From contig JAIOJX010000001.1 of NCBI GenBank assembly GCA_022376925.1, positions 37,046,170 to 37,110,169 on the forward strand: DNA of 64,000 nt. The letters run 5' to 3'. This document shows, one piece after another, positions 44,016 through 56,317 of this stretch; position 1 is the stretch's first letter, and the number at the start of each line of letters is the position of its first letter. Position numbers and translations under genes: made by a program. The notes beneath the pieces were generated by a model. That model was not told the origin of the DNA. It searched no databases and saw only the letters and a list, made by a program, of their open reading frames with translations. The stretch comes from Tragulus kanchil (Eukaryota > Chordata > Mammalia > Artiodactyla > Tragulidae).

Positions 44016-44235
44016 CATTAATAATGCTCACATATTCACATGTAGTGAGAGCCTATTATGTGCCAAACACTTTTCCTTATAACAACCCTCTGAGAGAGAC
44101 ACTATTATTGCCTATTTTATAGAAGAAAAGGCTAAGACTCAGAAAAAGATACAAACTTCTGTAAGATTACATGGTTCTTAATCACCAAGCAAGGCTTGGA
44201 TTGCCTCACTCAAGTATTAAAGCCTTTGGCAAAGG
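44016..44235 (-). repeat. MIR SINE, antisense
   Basis: 'agagcctattatgtgccaaa', 'aacaaccctctgagagagac', 'actattattgcctattttat' and 'gctaagactcagaaaaagat' follow antisense MIR order. Confidence 0.75.
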
Positions 44236-44829
44236 CTTCTTGGAGTCATTTAAACTAAAAGAGCCACTCTCGTGACTGGACTCTCAAGTCCCTGACAGAG
44301 TTGAAGCTAAGGTTTGGGGATGTCTTTAGTTTTATTAACCTGCTTGATTGTGTTTGTGACTGTATACCTCTGTGAAGTGGCTTTTCTGGATGCCATGAGT
44401 TCCCCACATTTCCTGCCTCCACACCGGGACCCACACTAATCTACAAAGTGCCTTTGTGGAACCTAGAAAAAAGTGCCACTTCTAATATATGTTGCTCAAT
44501 GGGCACAGAGCCTGGAGAGCAGTTTGAGACTTCAAACAAAGTAAAAAAAGAATGAGACTCTATCTCTGGGTAGATGCACCTCTGCATTAGTTGCACAGCT
44601 TAGGAAGTAGAGAATGGGCTGGATGACAACCTTCTTGAGCTCCCTTGCCCTTACACCTGTTTGCAGGGTCTGATCTGCTCAATCTGCTCAAACTTCTGGG
44701 TCTTTAGCCCCAGAAGTTGCCTCATCTCATGGAAGTGAGAAAGAAGGAATCTACTCACTGAAGGATGCCCAGACACTGGAGAAGAGAGCCAGAAAAGGGC
44801 CTATTGAGCTTCTTGGATGTGTAGATTAT
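44236..44829. other. Unassigned non-coding DNA
   Basis: Nothing recognised. Confidence 0.4.
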
Positions 44830-46275
44830 TCTTTTTTGTCAATTGTTCAGTTATATTGACTCTTTGAGTATTCTTTGTCCCTTTCTCTCTCTCTCTCCTT
44901 TCCTTCTAGGACTCCCGTTATACATATTGTGACATACTTTGTGGTGTCCCACAAGTCTCTGAAGGCTTTGTTCAGTTTTATCATCCCTTATACTTTCTGT
45001 TCCTCAGACTGTATAATCTTGATTGATCTATTTTCAAGTTGGCTAATTCTTTCTTCTGCCAGGTCAAATCTGCTTCTGAGCCATCCTACTGAACTTTTCA
45101 CTTGAGTGATTATGCTTTCCAACTCCAGAATTTCATTGCATTATTTTTATAATGTCTGTCTCTTCAGTGATATTCTCTATATAATGAGAAATTGTCACCA
45201 TACCTTCCTTTAATTCTTTAAATGTAGTTTCCTTTACTTTCTTGAACGTATGTATAAAGCTTACTTTATAAAGTCTTTGCCTGCTAAGACCCACTCAGAC
45301 ACAGTTTCAGTTTTCTACTTTTTCCCTGAATATGGGTCATATTTTTCTGTATCTTTGTATATGTAATAGTTTTTTTGTTGAAAACTGGGCATTTTAGATA
45401 ATATTGTAGCAACTCTAATACTAACCTCCCTCTGGGGCTTGTTATTGTTTGTTTGCTTGTTCAGTGGTTTTGCTGGACTAATTCTGGGAATTCTATTTCC
45501 CTTGTAGTGGGTAGCATCAAAAGTATCTGAAGAGGTGTTTTTTTCTTTTTTTTCTGCCTTTCTATTTTTTTAGTCTGGCTTCCCTGAGTTTGCTTTTGAC
45601 TCAGCATAGTTTATGGTTAAGCCATCAATTAGTCAGAAATTGTGCCTAAGTCTCTAGATCCAGTGAGGTTTTCCGTGTGAAGCTTGGAGACTGGTTTCAC
45701 AGTTCAGGGGAAAAGCAGTCAGGGACTTATATTTTGGAAGCACTTTCTCTAGTCTTCTCTAAGAAAGTGCAGCCTTGAGCAAAGAAATCTTTGCTCAGAT
45801 GTCTTTGAGCACAGGGGAAGAGTGTGATTTCAGCAAGACTCTTAAGACTCTTTCCCTGATGTACCTGTTGTGTCTTGTTTCCCTCTATTCATATTACCAA
45901 GCTGATATCCTCCTTTGATTGCTAGTCACTGTGAACTTTATAGTGTTAATCAGCACCTTGGGTATGAATTCCTCCACTCTCTAATCCAAATTGTCTATTC
46001 TCTCTAGCTGGGCCAGATCTGCCAGTCTGCAATTTGCCCCACAACTTCCCTCAGGGAGAACCTTGGGGCTCTGGCATACAAGGAGTTGAGGGTCACTGTT
46101 CTTCACTGGCTAATCCACCCACATCCTCCCTACAGAGCAAATGCTATGAGTGGAGGAAACAGGCACCATCAACTGGTTGCTGTCACTCACCCAGTATAGA
46201 TCTCTGTAGCACAGAGAGGGAGAAATGGGATATTCATCTGGCTCGGCCATCTTTCCAGTACAGATGTTCTTAATC
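44830..46275 (-). mobile_element. Old L1 5'-region sequence, antisense
   Basis: 'gttgaaaactgggcatttta', 'gataatattgtagcaactct' and the long T-rich run of text from 44870 to 45620 resemble antisense 5' parts of old mammalian L1s. Assignment is by resemblance. Edges are uncertain, and the 3' part overlaps duplication 8. Confidence 0.55.
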
Positions 46276-46977
46276 AGGGACCTGGGGAAGATTAAAGTTG
46301 TTTACTAGACTGTATCTGAGTCAACCCAGTCTGTCCAGTGGGCCGAGGGTTGGTTTTTCTACAGATGGACCTGGGAGAAGGATGGGTGCTGCTCAACTGT
46401 CATACCCTGCCACTGTTCACAAGTTTCAATCAAATTTGTTGCATAATGTCTCTCAATTTTTTGTAAGTCTGTAAGTCTGCTGGTCAATCTCCAGAGAGTT
46501 TAAAAGGTTTTCTTTGATAATTTTGACCAGTTTAATAGATGCTTCTCTGGAGGAGAGGATTCCATGAGCCCCTCATACCAGAAAGGGGACAATATGAAGT
46601 TCTTGAGACACAGCTGCAGATGACTGACAACCAGACTGACAACCAGAACCAAAGTTGGGTAAGTAGGTTACTGAGAAAACAAAATCACCGTCATTATGAT
46701 ACATGAGAAATATTTATGCTATAGACACCCTTGAACTGAGTTTAGGCTCATTTTATCTTCATAGGATGTCACAAATGGTTCTGTTTATATAGCCAACAAT
46801 GGACGCATAATCTGTCAAATGTGCATAGCACCTGCATTCTGGGAAGCGTGATGGTTTCTTTGGGTTCAGTCTCCCACCCTTACTAGAGCCAGAAAGTGTG
46901 CACTACAACATGTACAAGTCAGCACTGGGAGGAGGGAAAAGCTCTTGGAGCTTTTCCTAGTCTAATGGAACAGACAA

Positions 46978-47024
<47 letters not shown>

Positions 47025-47208
47025 CCAACCTTTGCATGAAAGAGGTGAAGGAGGTGATGAAGCAAGGCAAAAAATGAGGCCAAATCCTGGTTTGGCCTTT
47101 AACCAACTTTGTGGCCTTAAGCAAGACATAACCCTATAATTTTCTCATCTGTTCTCATCTTTAAAAGATAACTGAGTAACCTCTCCCCTGTTTAACTCCT
47201 AAACCTAT
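46117..47208 (+). repeat. Duplication 8, copy A (1092 bp)
   Basis: Direct tandem repeat with 47209-48302, with no spacer. The offset goes from 1091 to 1093 because the CA run inside is one unit shorter in copy A. Confidence 0.97.
46979..47022. repeat. (AC)22 microsatellite (copy A)
   Basis: Uninterrupted. The same locus in copy B (48070-48115) has 23 units. Confidence 0.97.
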
Positions 47209-48068
47209 CCCACATCCTCCCTACAGAGCAAATGCTATGAGTGGAGGAAACAGGCACCATCAACTGGTTGCTGTCACTCACCCAGTATAGATCTCTGTAG
47301 CACAGAGAGGGAGAAATGGGATATTCATCTGGCTCGGCCATCTTTCCAGTACAGATGTTCTTAATCAGGGACCTGGGGAAGATTAAAGTTGTTTACTAGA
47401 CTGTATCTGAGTCAACCCAGTCTGTCCAGTGGGCCGAGGGTTGGTTTTTCTACAGATGGACCTGGGAGAAGGATGGGTGCTGCTCAACTGTCATACCCTG
47501 CCACTGTTCACAAGTTTCAATCAAATTTGTTGCATAATGTCTCTCAATTTTTTGTAAGTCTGTAAGTCTGCTGGTCAATCTCCAGAGAGTTTAAAAGGTT
47601 TTCTTTGATAATTTTGACCAGTTTAATAGATGCTTCTCTGGAGGAGAGGATTCCATGAGCCCCTCATACCAGAAAGGGGACAATATGAAGTTCTTGAGAC
47701 ACAGCTGCAGATGACTGACAACCAGACTGACAACCAGAACCAAAGTTGGGTAAGTAGGTTACTGAGAAAACAAAATCACCGTCATTATGATACATGAGAA
47801 ATATTTATGCTATAGACACCCTTGAACTGAGTTTAGGCTCATTTTATCTTCATAGGATGTCACAAATGGTTCTGTTTATATAGCCAACAATGGACGCATA
47901 ATCTGTCAAATGTGCATAGCACCTGCATTCTGGGAAGCGTGATGGTTTCTTTGGGTTCAGTCTCCCACCCTTACTAGAGCCAGAAAGTGTGCACTACAAC
48001 ATGTACAAGTCAGCACTGGGAGGAGGGAAAAGCTCTTGGAGCTTTTCCTAGTCTAATGGAACAGACAA

Positions 48069-48117
<49 letters not shown>

Positions 48118-48302
48118 CCAACCTTTGCATGAAAGAGGTGAAGGAGGTGATGAAGCAAGGCAAAAAATGAGGCCAAATCCTGGTTTGGCCTTTAACCAAC
48201 TTTGTGGCCTTAAGCAAGACATAACCCTATAATTTTCTCATCTGTTCTCATCTTTAAAAGATAACTGAGTAACCTCTCCCCTGTTTAACTCCTAAACCTA
48301 TC
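47209..48302 (+). repeat. Duplication 8, copy B (1094 bp)
   Basis: Second copy. Its last ~63 bp (48240-48302) are also the start of duplication 9, so that segment occurs three times (47146, 48240 and 49375). Confidence 0.97.
48070..48115. repeat. (AC)23 microsatellite (copy B)
   Basis: One unit longer than its copy at 46979. Confidence 0.97.
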
Positions 48303-48649
48303 TCAGAGTTAACAGTCCTTTTTACTTGATACACTCAAACCATATTAATTTCTTTCTGTTCCTTGAAAATACCAAGTCCTTGCCTGCCTTGAGATCATTG
48401 CACAGTATATTCCCTCTGTCTGAAGTGGATTTTTACAACGTGTTCATGAAGTCAGCTCTCCTCTCATCATTTAGGCAATAGATTAAACATCACCTGTGCA
48501 GAGCAGACTACCCTGACAATGAATCTAAAACAAAACAAAACCAAAAATTCCCTGGCTTTTTTCTACTCTAGTCATTCTATCAGATTATTTCCTTTATAAT
48601 GCTTATAAATACCTGGACATAGAAGCAATATATTAATACCTAGTGGAAT

Positions 48650-48860
48650 ATTGCAGAATTGCCTTGGTTTGGATCCTGGTTCTACCACTTTTTTAAATCT
48701 GTGACTTTGGGCAAGTAATTTAATCGCTCTGAGCTCCAGTTTCTTCATGTGTAAAATAGGAATAATAATAGAACTTACCTTACAGGTGTTGTTGTAAGAA
48801 CTATATGAGTTAATACAGGTAAAATGTTTAGCCAGTATCTGGCATTTGGTAAGAATGTCT
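48650..48860 (+). repeat. MIR SINE (copy A)
   Basis: 'ttggatcctggttctaccac', 'gtgactttgggcaagtaatt', 'cagtttcttcatgtgtaaaa', 'ttgttgtaagaactatatga' and 'cagtatctggcatttggta'. Full-length order. Repeated at about 49784-49994. Confidence 0.9.
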
Positions 48861-48879
48861 CTCAGTATTACATATTACA

Positions 48880-49345
48880 GTAGCCAACCCCCAAAACGGC
48901 TCTCCAATGATCCTTACCTCCTTGTATTCAGAGGAGGGTTGGTCTATGTGATAAGGCAGAAGTAATGGTATGTCATGTCTGAGATTAAGTTATAAAAGAT
49001 TCATCTTGCATCTTGGACACTCTCACTCAGTTCTGTTCTCTCTCCTCAGATCACTCATTCAGGGAGAAGGAAACAACCTGCCACATGAAATAGCCCCATG
49101 GAGAAGTCCAAATGGTATGACAAACCATAGAGGCCTCTGGTCAACACCTGAAGAGGAACTGAGGCCTTAACACAAACACATGAGTGAGTATGGTGGCAAA
49201 TTCTCAATCTCTGGTTGACAACTTGACTGCAATCTCATGAAAGATCCTGAACTGGAATTATCCATTTAACTCTTTCCTGGATTTCTGACTATCAGAAACC
49301 ACATGAAATAATATTTGTTGCTTTAAGTCATTAAAGTTTTAGAGT
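48880..49345 (+). repeat. MaLR-like LTR (copy A)
   Basis: Starts 'ccaacccccaaaacggctct', with 'ctgagattaagttataaaag' in the middle and 'gttgctttaagtcattaaag' near the end. This is the MLT1-type LTR order. Repeated at about 50014-50479. A 66-codon frame inside is not a gene. Confidence 0.6.
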
Positions 49346-49374
49346 AATTCATTAACTAAAATAGATATTAAGTT

Positions 49375-50508
49375 ATCTGTTCTCATCTTTAAAAGATAAC
49401 TGAGTAACCTCTCCCCTGTTTAACTCCTAAACCTATCTCAGAGTTAACAGTCCTTTTTACTTGATACACTCAAACCATATTAATTTCTTTCTGTTCCTTG
49501 AAAATACCAAGTCCTTGCCTGCCTTGAGATCATTGCACAGTATATTCCCTCTGTCTGAAGTGGATTTTTACAACGTGTTCATGAAGTCAGCTCTCCTCTC
49601 ATCATTTAGGCAATAGATTAAACATCACCTGTGCAGAGCAGACTACCCTGACAATGAATCTAAAACAAAACAAAACCAAAAATTCCCTGGCTTTTTTCTA
49701 CTCTAGTCATTCTATCAGATTATTTCCTTTATAATGCTTATAAATACCTGGACATAGAAGCAATATATTAATACCTAGTGGAATATTGCAGAATTGCCTT
49801 GGTTTGGATCCTGGTTCTACCACTTTTTAACTCTGTGACTTTGGGCAAGTAATTTAATCGCTCTGAGCTCCAGTTTCTTCATGTGTAAAATAGGAATAAT
49901 AATAGAACTTACCTTACAGGTGTTGTTGTAAGAACTATATGAGTTAATACAGGTAAAATGTTTAGCCAGTATCTGGCATTTGGTAAGAATGTCTCTCAGT
50001 ATTACATATTACAGTAGCCAACCCCCAAAACGGCTCTCCAATGATCCTTACCTCCTTGTATTCAGAGGAGGGTTGGTCTATGTGATAAGGCAGAAGTAAT
50101 GGTATGTCATGTCTGAGATTAAGTTATAAAAGATTCATCTTGCATCTTGGACACTCTCACTCAGTTCTGTTCTCTCTCCTCAGATCACTCATTCAGGGAG
50201 AAGGAAACAACCTGCCACATGAAATAGCCCCATGGAGAAGTCCAAATGGTATGACAAACCATAGAGGCCTCTGGTCAACACCTGAAGAGGAACTGAGGCC
50301 TTAACACAAACACATGAGTGAGTATGGTGGCAAATTCTCAATCTCTGGTTGACAACTTGACTGCAATCTCATGAAAGATCCTGAACTGGAATTATCCATT
50401 TAACTCTTTCCTGGATTTCTGACTATCAGAAACCACATGAAATAATATTTGTTGCTTTAAGTCATTAAAGTTTTAGAGTAATTCATTAACTAAAATAGAT
50501 ATTAAGTT
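49375..50508 (+). repeat. Duplication 9, copy B (1134 bp)
   Basis: Second copy of 48240-49374, including a MIR (about 49784-49994) and MaLR-like LTR (about 50014-50479). Confidence 0.97.
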
Positions 50509-50669
50509 ATCTTGTCAGTCTACCTGATTGCCATAAGTCCTCTCTACTCTATCCCTAGTCCTTTGTCATGGACTACTAACATTAGAATGAACATGCATTT
50601 ATGTGGTGAGTATACATCAACATTTCACTGAAGGGCTTGAATAGCCCTTGTTATATTGTTACTATACTG

Positions 50670-50900
50670 TTTCTGGTGTCATAGAAAGACCACTGGGCTA
50701 TGCATGGAGAGTATTTTTACTAGAAAACTAAGTGATTTTGGATTGAGTTATTTCACACCTGTGAACATTCTCATCTCTCACATGGAGGAAATAATACTTG
50801 CCATACATATCTGTAAGGGCAGCTACGAAGATGAAATAATTGGTGGAAAATCTAATAAAAGAATAAGTAGTGTCAGGACAATATCAAATCCTCTCTAATA
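50670..50900 (+). repeat. MIR-like SINE (diverged)
   Basis: 'agaccactgggctatgcatg', 'gagttatttcacacctgtga', 'aggaaataatacttgccata' and 'gaagatgaaataattggtgg' follow MIR order loosely. Confidence 0.55.
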
Positions 50901-51314
50901 ATTGCTATTATTGTTCATGGCTAAGGGAAAGCATCTTCTGAATTATTTATCATTAATATCTATAATGATATGTCAAATGAAAAACCTAAGAAGGTTTTTC
51001 CACTGTGTTTCATTCAGCCTACATTATGGCAGTTCCTTAAGTAGCAATCTTTCTGTCAAAGCAAAGATTTTCCCCTAATGAACCAAGATATCATTCTCTC
51101 TCAAGGATTGTAATTTTCTCCCATTATATTAATTCCCTTCACTTTCAGTTTGATTATGCAGTTCCTTCTTGTCATGTACAGCTCAGTATTGTAATATTTC
51201 CCTCACCTATTGAACAATTTCCTCTTTGAGCAAATAAATGCTCAAATAATAACACTGAAGATACTAACTGCCCAAATAAATGTTTTCAATATTTGATAAA
51301 AGAGATACATATAT
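50901..51314. other. Unassigned AT-rich DNA
   Basis: Nothing recognised. Confidence 0.4.
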
Positions 51315-51329
51315 AAAATAGAACAAGAA

Positions 51330-51541
51330 TCAAACCCAGTGCTCTGTGACAGCCTAGAGGGGTAGGATGGAGTGAGGGAGGGAAGGGAGGCATAGAGGGA
51401 GGTGGGAGGGACCCTCGTGAAGGTTCACGAGGGAGGGGATATACATATATATATCCCTAATTCATGTTGATATATGGCAGAAACCAACACAATAGAAGTA
51501 AAGCAAGCATCCTCCAATTAAAAATAAGTAAATTTAAATAA
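51330..51541 (+). mobile_element. L1 3'-end insertion with 15-bp TSD
   Basis: Only the 3' UTR end of a ruminant-type L1 is present: 'cctagaggggtaggatggag', the (gggag)n run, 'gatatacatatatatatccc' and 'catcctccaattaaaaataa'. TSD aaaatagaacaagaa at 51315-51329 and 51542-51556. It contains an extra palindrome at 51412-51433. Confidence 0.9.
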
Positions 51542-51556
51542 AAATAGAACAAGAAA

Positions 51557-51719
51557 AACTTTGATAATCCTATATTTGCACTAGAAATATTAGCATGCAT
51601 TCATAATGCAGTTTCCCTTAACAAATATTTAATTTGTACTTTTGATCAGAGAAAAAGCCTAGAAAATATGAACACATTAACAAACTAATCAGCAGAGTAT
51701 TCAGACTGTGGTCACTAAG
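51557..51719. other. Unassigned AT-rich DNA
   Basis: Nothing recognised. Confidence 0.4.
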
Positions 51720-52096
51720 CACTTCTTAATTTTATCTGTTTCAGAGTGTGTGTAGTAGTATAGCATTACTATTTTAATCTAATGACTAATGTTGTTGAGC
51801 ATCATTATCAGCCATTGGTGGATACTGTTCTGTGAAATGTCTAAGTATTAAGTAGCACTGTTATCAGGTTGTTTATCTTTATTATTGGTTTGTAAGAATT
51901 CTTTAAATGTCTGGATGTGAGTCATTTGTCAGTCATATATTTTGCACATATATTTTCCAGTAGAGTGGTTTGTCTTTTCATTTTCTTAATGATGTCTTTT
52001 GATGTCTTGACATTTTTTAATTGTACAAAATACAGATATCATTTTCTCTTTTATTGTTAGGGTTTTATGTATTTCAGTTAATAAACTGTTGCTTAG

Positions 52097-52235
52097 GGAC
52101 TTCCCTAGTGGTCCAGTGGTTAAGACTCTGTGTTTCCAATGCAGTGGGGCCTGGGCTCGATCCCTGGTCAGGGAACTAGGTCCCACATGCTGCATCTAAG
52201 ACCTAGTGCAGCCAAATAAATAAATAATTAATTAA
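52097..52235 (+). mobile_element. CHR-type SINE
   Basis: 'gggacttccctagtggtcca', B box 'ggctcgatccctgg', 'agacctagtgcagcc' and an (aaat)n tail. This is the short CHR-type form. Confidence 0.9.
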
Positions 52236-53082
52236 AGAAAAAAAGAATCATAGCCCTTAAAAAAAGTAGAAATTGTTGCCTACCTTCCAGTTCACAAAAG
52301 TAATCTCTTATAGCTTCTTCTTAGAGTTTTATCATTTTAATTTTTATATTTAAGTTTATGATTCATTTGGAATTATTTTTTATATGGTATAAGTGATGAA
52401 TCAAGGCTTGTTTTTAATATCAGTGCCTAGTTGTTCCAGCATCTTACTGCCTCTGTCAAAAATCATTTGATGATGTGTGAGTCAGTCTATTTCTTTTTTT
52501 TTTTATTTTGCTTTTTTGCTTTTAGTCTATTTCTTAATTCCATTTTGTTCCATTGATCTATTCTTATGCAACTACTACACTGTGTTAATTATTGCAGCGT
52601 TATTTTAGACATTAAAATGAGACAGTGTAAGTTCTACTTTAAACATTTTTCATGCTTATTTTGGTTATCCTAGCCAAGATGCACTTCTAGGTAAATTTTA
52701 GAAATAGCCTATCAATTTCTACCAAAAAAGCCAGCTGAAATTTCAATCAGAATTCCACTGAAAGAAGAGAGCAATTTGTGGAGAATTAAAATATTAAAAA
52801 TATGGAGCCTTCCAAGTACATGTTATATATGAACATATTATATCCTTCAATTTATCTAGGTCTTCAATGTTTTGAATATTCAGTGTGGGAGACCTACACA
52901 TTTTCCATTAAATATATGCCTATTCATCTTATGTTTTTGATGCTTTTGTAAATATTTTATTACTTCTCATATAGCAATCATATGTTGCAGGAATATGATT
53001 GATTTTCACATATTGATGTTTTATCTTGTAACTTTTCTATTTTTTGAATATTCCTTGCATCTACCTAACATTCACTGACGGC

Positions 53083-53283
53083 TTGCCTGGTAGCTCAGAG
53101 GGTAAAGAATCTGCCTGCAATGCAGGAGACCTCAGTTCAATTTGTGGGTCGGGAGGATCCCTTGTAGAAGGGGATGCAACCCCCTCCAGTATTCTTGCTT
53201 AGAGAATCCCATGGACAGAGGAGCCTGGTGAGCTACAGTCTGTGGGGTTGCAAAGAGTCAGACATGTCTGAACAACTGACAGA
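53083..53283 (+). mobile_element. Bov-tA SINE
   Basis: 'gcctggtagctcagagggta', 'cctgcaatgcaggagacctc', 'ccagtattcttgcttagaga' and 'ttgcaaagagtcagacatgt'. Confidence 0.93.
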
Positions 53284-53870
53284 AGGATTTATATGTAAAT
53301 GATCATGTTGACTATGGGAAAAAACCACAGTTTAACTTTCCTTCTTCTCAATCTTAGTGCTTTATATTTTTATTTCTGTATTGCACTTACTATAGCCTCT
53401 AGCATAATGCTGAACAGAAATGGTAAGAGCAAATGTTTTTAGCATTTTCCTGATTTTAAAGTGAAAGCATTTAATATTTTATCATTAAAGAATTATGTTA
53501 ATTGTTTGTTTTTCTAGAAACCTTTTATCAGGCTAAAGAGGTTCCTTAGTCTGAGCAGTTCCTATTGAGACTATCCTCTTAATTCTGAATTGATGTCAAA
53601 TTTTTCTGCCTTTGTTCTTTATCACATGGTTGTTTAATCTTTTTTCTGTTAATATTATGAATTAACTTGATAGGTTTTTGAATATTAAATAAAATTTGAT
53701 TCCTGAGGTAATCACAAATTGTTTATGATGTCTTATCCATTTTATATATTGCTGGATTCGAGTTGTTAATATTTGTTAAAGATTTTTATGTCTATGTTCA
53801 TGAAGGATATTGGTTTCTAATTTGCTTTTTTTGTAATGTTCTTGTCAGGTCAAGGCTGGGTATAAAATTT

Positions 53871-54345
53871 GTGGAGACTAGGACAAAACAAAAACATAGG
53901 GAATGCTGTTGAAGGTACAAAAATATCAATGTTTTGCCTAAAGATATTTTATTATTTATAAAATATAATAGTAATAACAATGACACATGAATAACAACAC
54001 AAACTTATGAATTGCAAAAAATAGTGTCAATTTTATATAATACAATAAATAATATTTTATTAATGTGATATCTTGATTGGTCATAAGGTTCTTCTGGCTC
54101 ACTCTGCAAAATCATTTCTTAGATACTCAAAATGTATACTTTTATCAATCTCATTTTCAATTGTCATAATGAAAGCAACAAATATTTATAAGCTGTGATA
54201 ATATTGGAACACATTTATGATAAATAATTTTGAAATATAAATTGTGTTACACATAGACCTGATGATTCTCACAGAACAATTTTTCTATAAAGATTTAACT
54301 CTTCACACAAATCAGTTTTACGTGTGAATTTGATTTTCAGTGTAA
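53871..54345. other. Unassigned, very AT-rich DNA
   Basis: No feature recognised. Long A/T-only runs occur near 53945-54080. Confidence 0.4.
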
Positions 54346-54349
54346 ATTT

Positions 54350-54765
54350 ATACAATGGTGTGTTGAGAACTCTGAAAATGGCCCCTAAAAGTGTCATGCC
54401 CTAATACCTGGAACCTGTACATATGAAGAGATACTACTCTTGTGACTTTTATATTATATGGTACCACTGACCTTAGTTAGGTGAGCCTAGCCAGATCACA
54501 TGAATACCTTTAAGTGCATAGAGTTTTCTCCAGCTGATAAAAGGAAGTCAAGGAGACTTGAAGCATACGGGGGATTTGAAATGAGAGTTCTTGCTGCCAG
54601 CTTTGAGGTAATAAGAGCACATGAAAGAAGTTAATTTTTTCTCCAGGTAGAAATAAGCGTGCAAGTCCTGCCCACATGGATGGAGAGAAGGCACGGGAGT
54701 CAGGGAGGGGTTGGTGATAATTGTTTCAACTCCTGAAAGGGGAGAATCTACATAAATTATGTGCA
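54350..54765 (+). repeat. MaLR-like LTR (tentative)
   Basis: 'tgaaaatggcccctaaaagt', 'gtcatgccctaatacctgga', 'acctgtacatatgaagagat' and '...ttgtgactt' follow the 5' half of MLT1-type LTRs ('...aatccccagaacctgtgaat'). The 3' end is unclear. Confidence 0.55.
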
Positions 54766-55207
54766 ATTTCTTTGTAAGAATTATTTTTCTCTATTTCCCC
54801 ATTACTTTATCTATTCAGTTATTTATACCATTAAGGACTCATAAATATTTATTTTACATTTTGGGTTATAATTCAGTACTATGTTATCTTTACTTTGTTT
54901 TTCAGACTTTTCCATTTTTGACTACTGGGAACTCTTTCAGATTGGCTCCTATGTACCTTTGACATGCCCATCATATTTTTTTAGCATTTCCTCAATTTTT
55001 TGATACTACAAGATGATCCAGGCTCCTCTTGTATTTTCCCTGAATAATTTTTTTTATAATAGTGAATTAAACTCATTCACATTTATTGACAAAAGTAACA
55101 GGTTGACTTTCAACTCTGCTAAACTATTTTATTTTATATTTAATATGTGTAACAGTCAGGGTTAATCCAGACAAGTAGCTTAGGTAGGATGTGTGTGTAC
55201 ATGCACA
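54766..55207. other. Unassigned AT-rich DNA
   Basis: Nothing recognised. Confidence 0.4.
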
Positions 55208-55209
55208 CA

Positions 55210-55231
55210 CGTGTGTGTGTGTGTGTGTGTG
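55210..55231. repeat. (GT)n microsatellite
   Basis: About 10-11 GT units preceded by 'acacac'. Confidence 0.95.
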
Positions 55232-55400
55232 GAGGGAGGTTTATTATAGGAATTGGTTTACTCAGATGTGGGAGTGGCTAAGCAAGCCTTCAGGCAATGA
55301 TAATGGGATGATCACTGGCAGGTTCAGACTCCACAGGCACAGGCTAAATCTGTTGTCCACAGGCAAAATTTTTTAGTCTTTTGGAGAAAACTCAGCCTTG

Positions 55401-55666
55401 CTTTTTTTTTTTGCCACTTCTATTGGTCTTTCATTTATTTATTTTGAACCATCTTTGCTCTTTGGCCTGTGTGGGCCTCCCATCTCAGTGGCCTCTCACT
55501 GCAAAGCACCAGCTCTGGGCACATGCGCTCCAGAGTTCCGGCTAGGTAGTTGGACACATCAGTCCAGCCGCTCCGCGGCACGTGGGATCTTCCCAGGCCA
55601 GGGATCGAACCGGCCCCCCTTGCACTGCAAGGCAGTGTCCTTACCCACTGGACCACCAGGGAAGTC
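55401..55666 (-). mobile_element. CHR-like SINE, unrecognised subfamily, with TSD
   Basis: Antisense: 'gccacttctattggtctttc', 'tgtgggcctcccatctcagt', 'gtagttggacacatcagtcc' and 'aggccagggatcgaaccggc', with the head complement 'ggaccaccagggaagtc'. TSD ctcagccttg at 55391-55400 and 55667-55676. Confidence 0.93.
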
Positions 55667-55969
55667 CTCAGCCTTGTTTTTATAACTTCTCAATTGATTC
55701 AGTCTGGTCTATTCAGATTATCTGGATACTCTCCCTTACTTAAGGTCAATGCTTTAGAGCCTTTAATTGCATCTGCAAGATTTTTCTTTTTAACAGCAAC
55801 ACATAGATTAAGTTTTGAATAACTGGGGGCTGCAGTCCAGCTAAATGGACACACTGCAATCATGCTGCATGTTATCACATAAGCTGTGTTCTTATACTTG
55901 GTCTATTTTTTTCTTTGTATTTAGGTAAATTTGTAGTTGCATTCCAGTGTCTACTTCTGTACTATTACC

Positions 55970-56317
55970 TTTTTAAAAATTTATTTATTCTTGGTTATTC
56001 TGGGTTTTCACTGCTGCCACAGGCTCTTCTCTAGTTGCAGGGAGTGGGGGCTACTCTCTAGTTGAGGGGAGCAGGCTTCCTATTGCGGTGACTTCTCTTG
56101 TTGTGGAACTCGGGCTCTAGGGCACACGGGCTTCAGTAGTTGCGCCACATGGGCTCCATAGTTGAGGCTCCGAGGCTCTAGAACACAGGCCCAATAGTTG
56201 TGGCTCATGGGCTTAGTTGCTCTGCAGCATGTGGGATCTTTCCAGATCGCGGATCAAACCCATGTCTCCTACATTGGCAGGCGGACTCTTCACCAATGAG
56301 CTACCAGGGAAGTCCCA
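55970..56317 (-). mobile_element. CHR-type SINE, antisense
   Basis: 'aaatttatttattcttggtt', 'attctgggttttcactgctg', 'agttgcagggagtgggggct', 'ggcttcagtagttgcgccac' and the head complement 'gagctaccagggaagtccc'. Same subfamily as 14812-15140, and here complete at its 5' end. Confidence 0.92.

Larger units (their letters stand above)
48240..49374 (+). repeat. Duplication 9, copy A (1135 bp)
   Basis: Direct tandem repeat with 49375-50508, with no spacer and an 'atct' microhomology at the joint. A small difference ('ttttttaaatctg' against 'tttttaactctg') changes the offset by one. Confidence 0.97.
51720..53870 (-). mobile_element. Old L1 ORF2/3' region, antisense, with two SINEs
   Basis: 'gaattctttaaatgtctgga', 'gtggtttgtcttttcatttt', 'tggtataagtgatgaatcaa', 'ccattttgttccattgatct' and 'ttagtctgagcagttcctat' follow the antisense ORF2-3' order. 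SINEs at 52097 and 53083 interrupt it. No open frame. Confidence 0.82.

Noticed and set aside
44875..45105. 76-codon open frame after a (CT)n run
   Set aside because: Lies in antisense old L1-like sequence; no domain.
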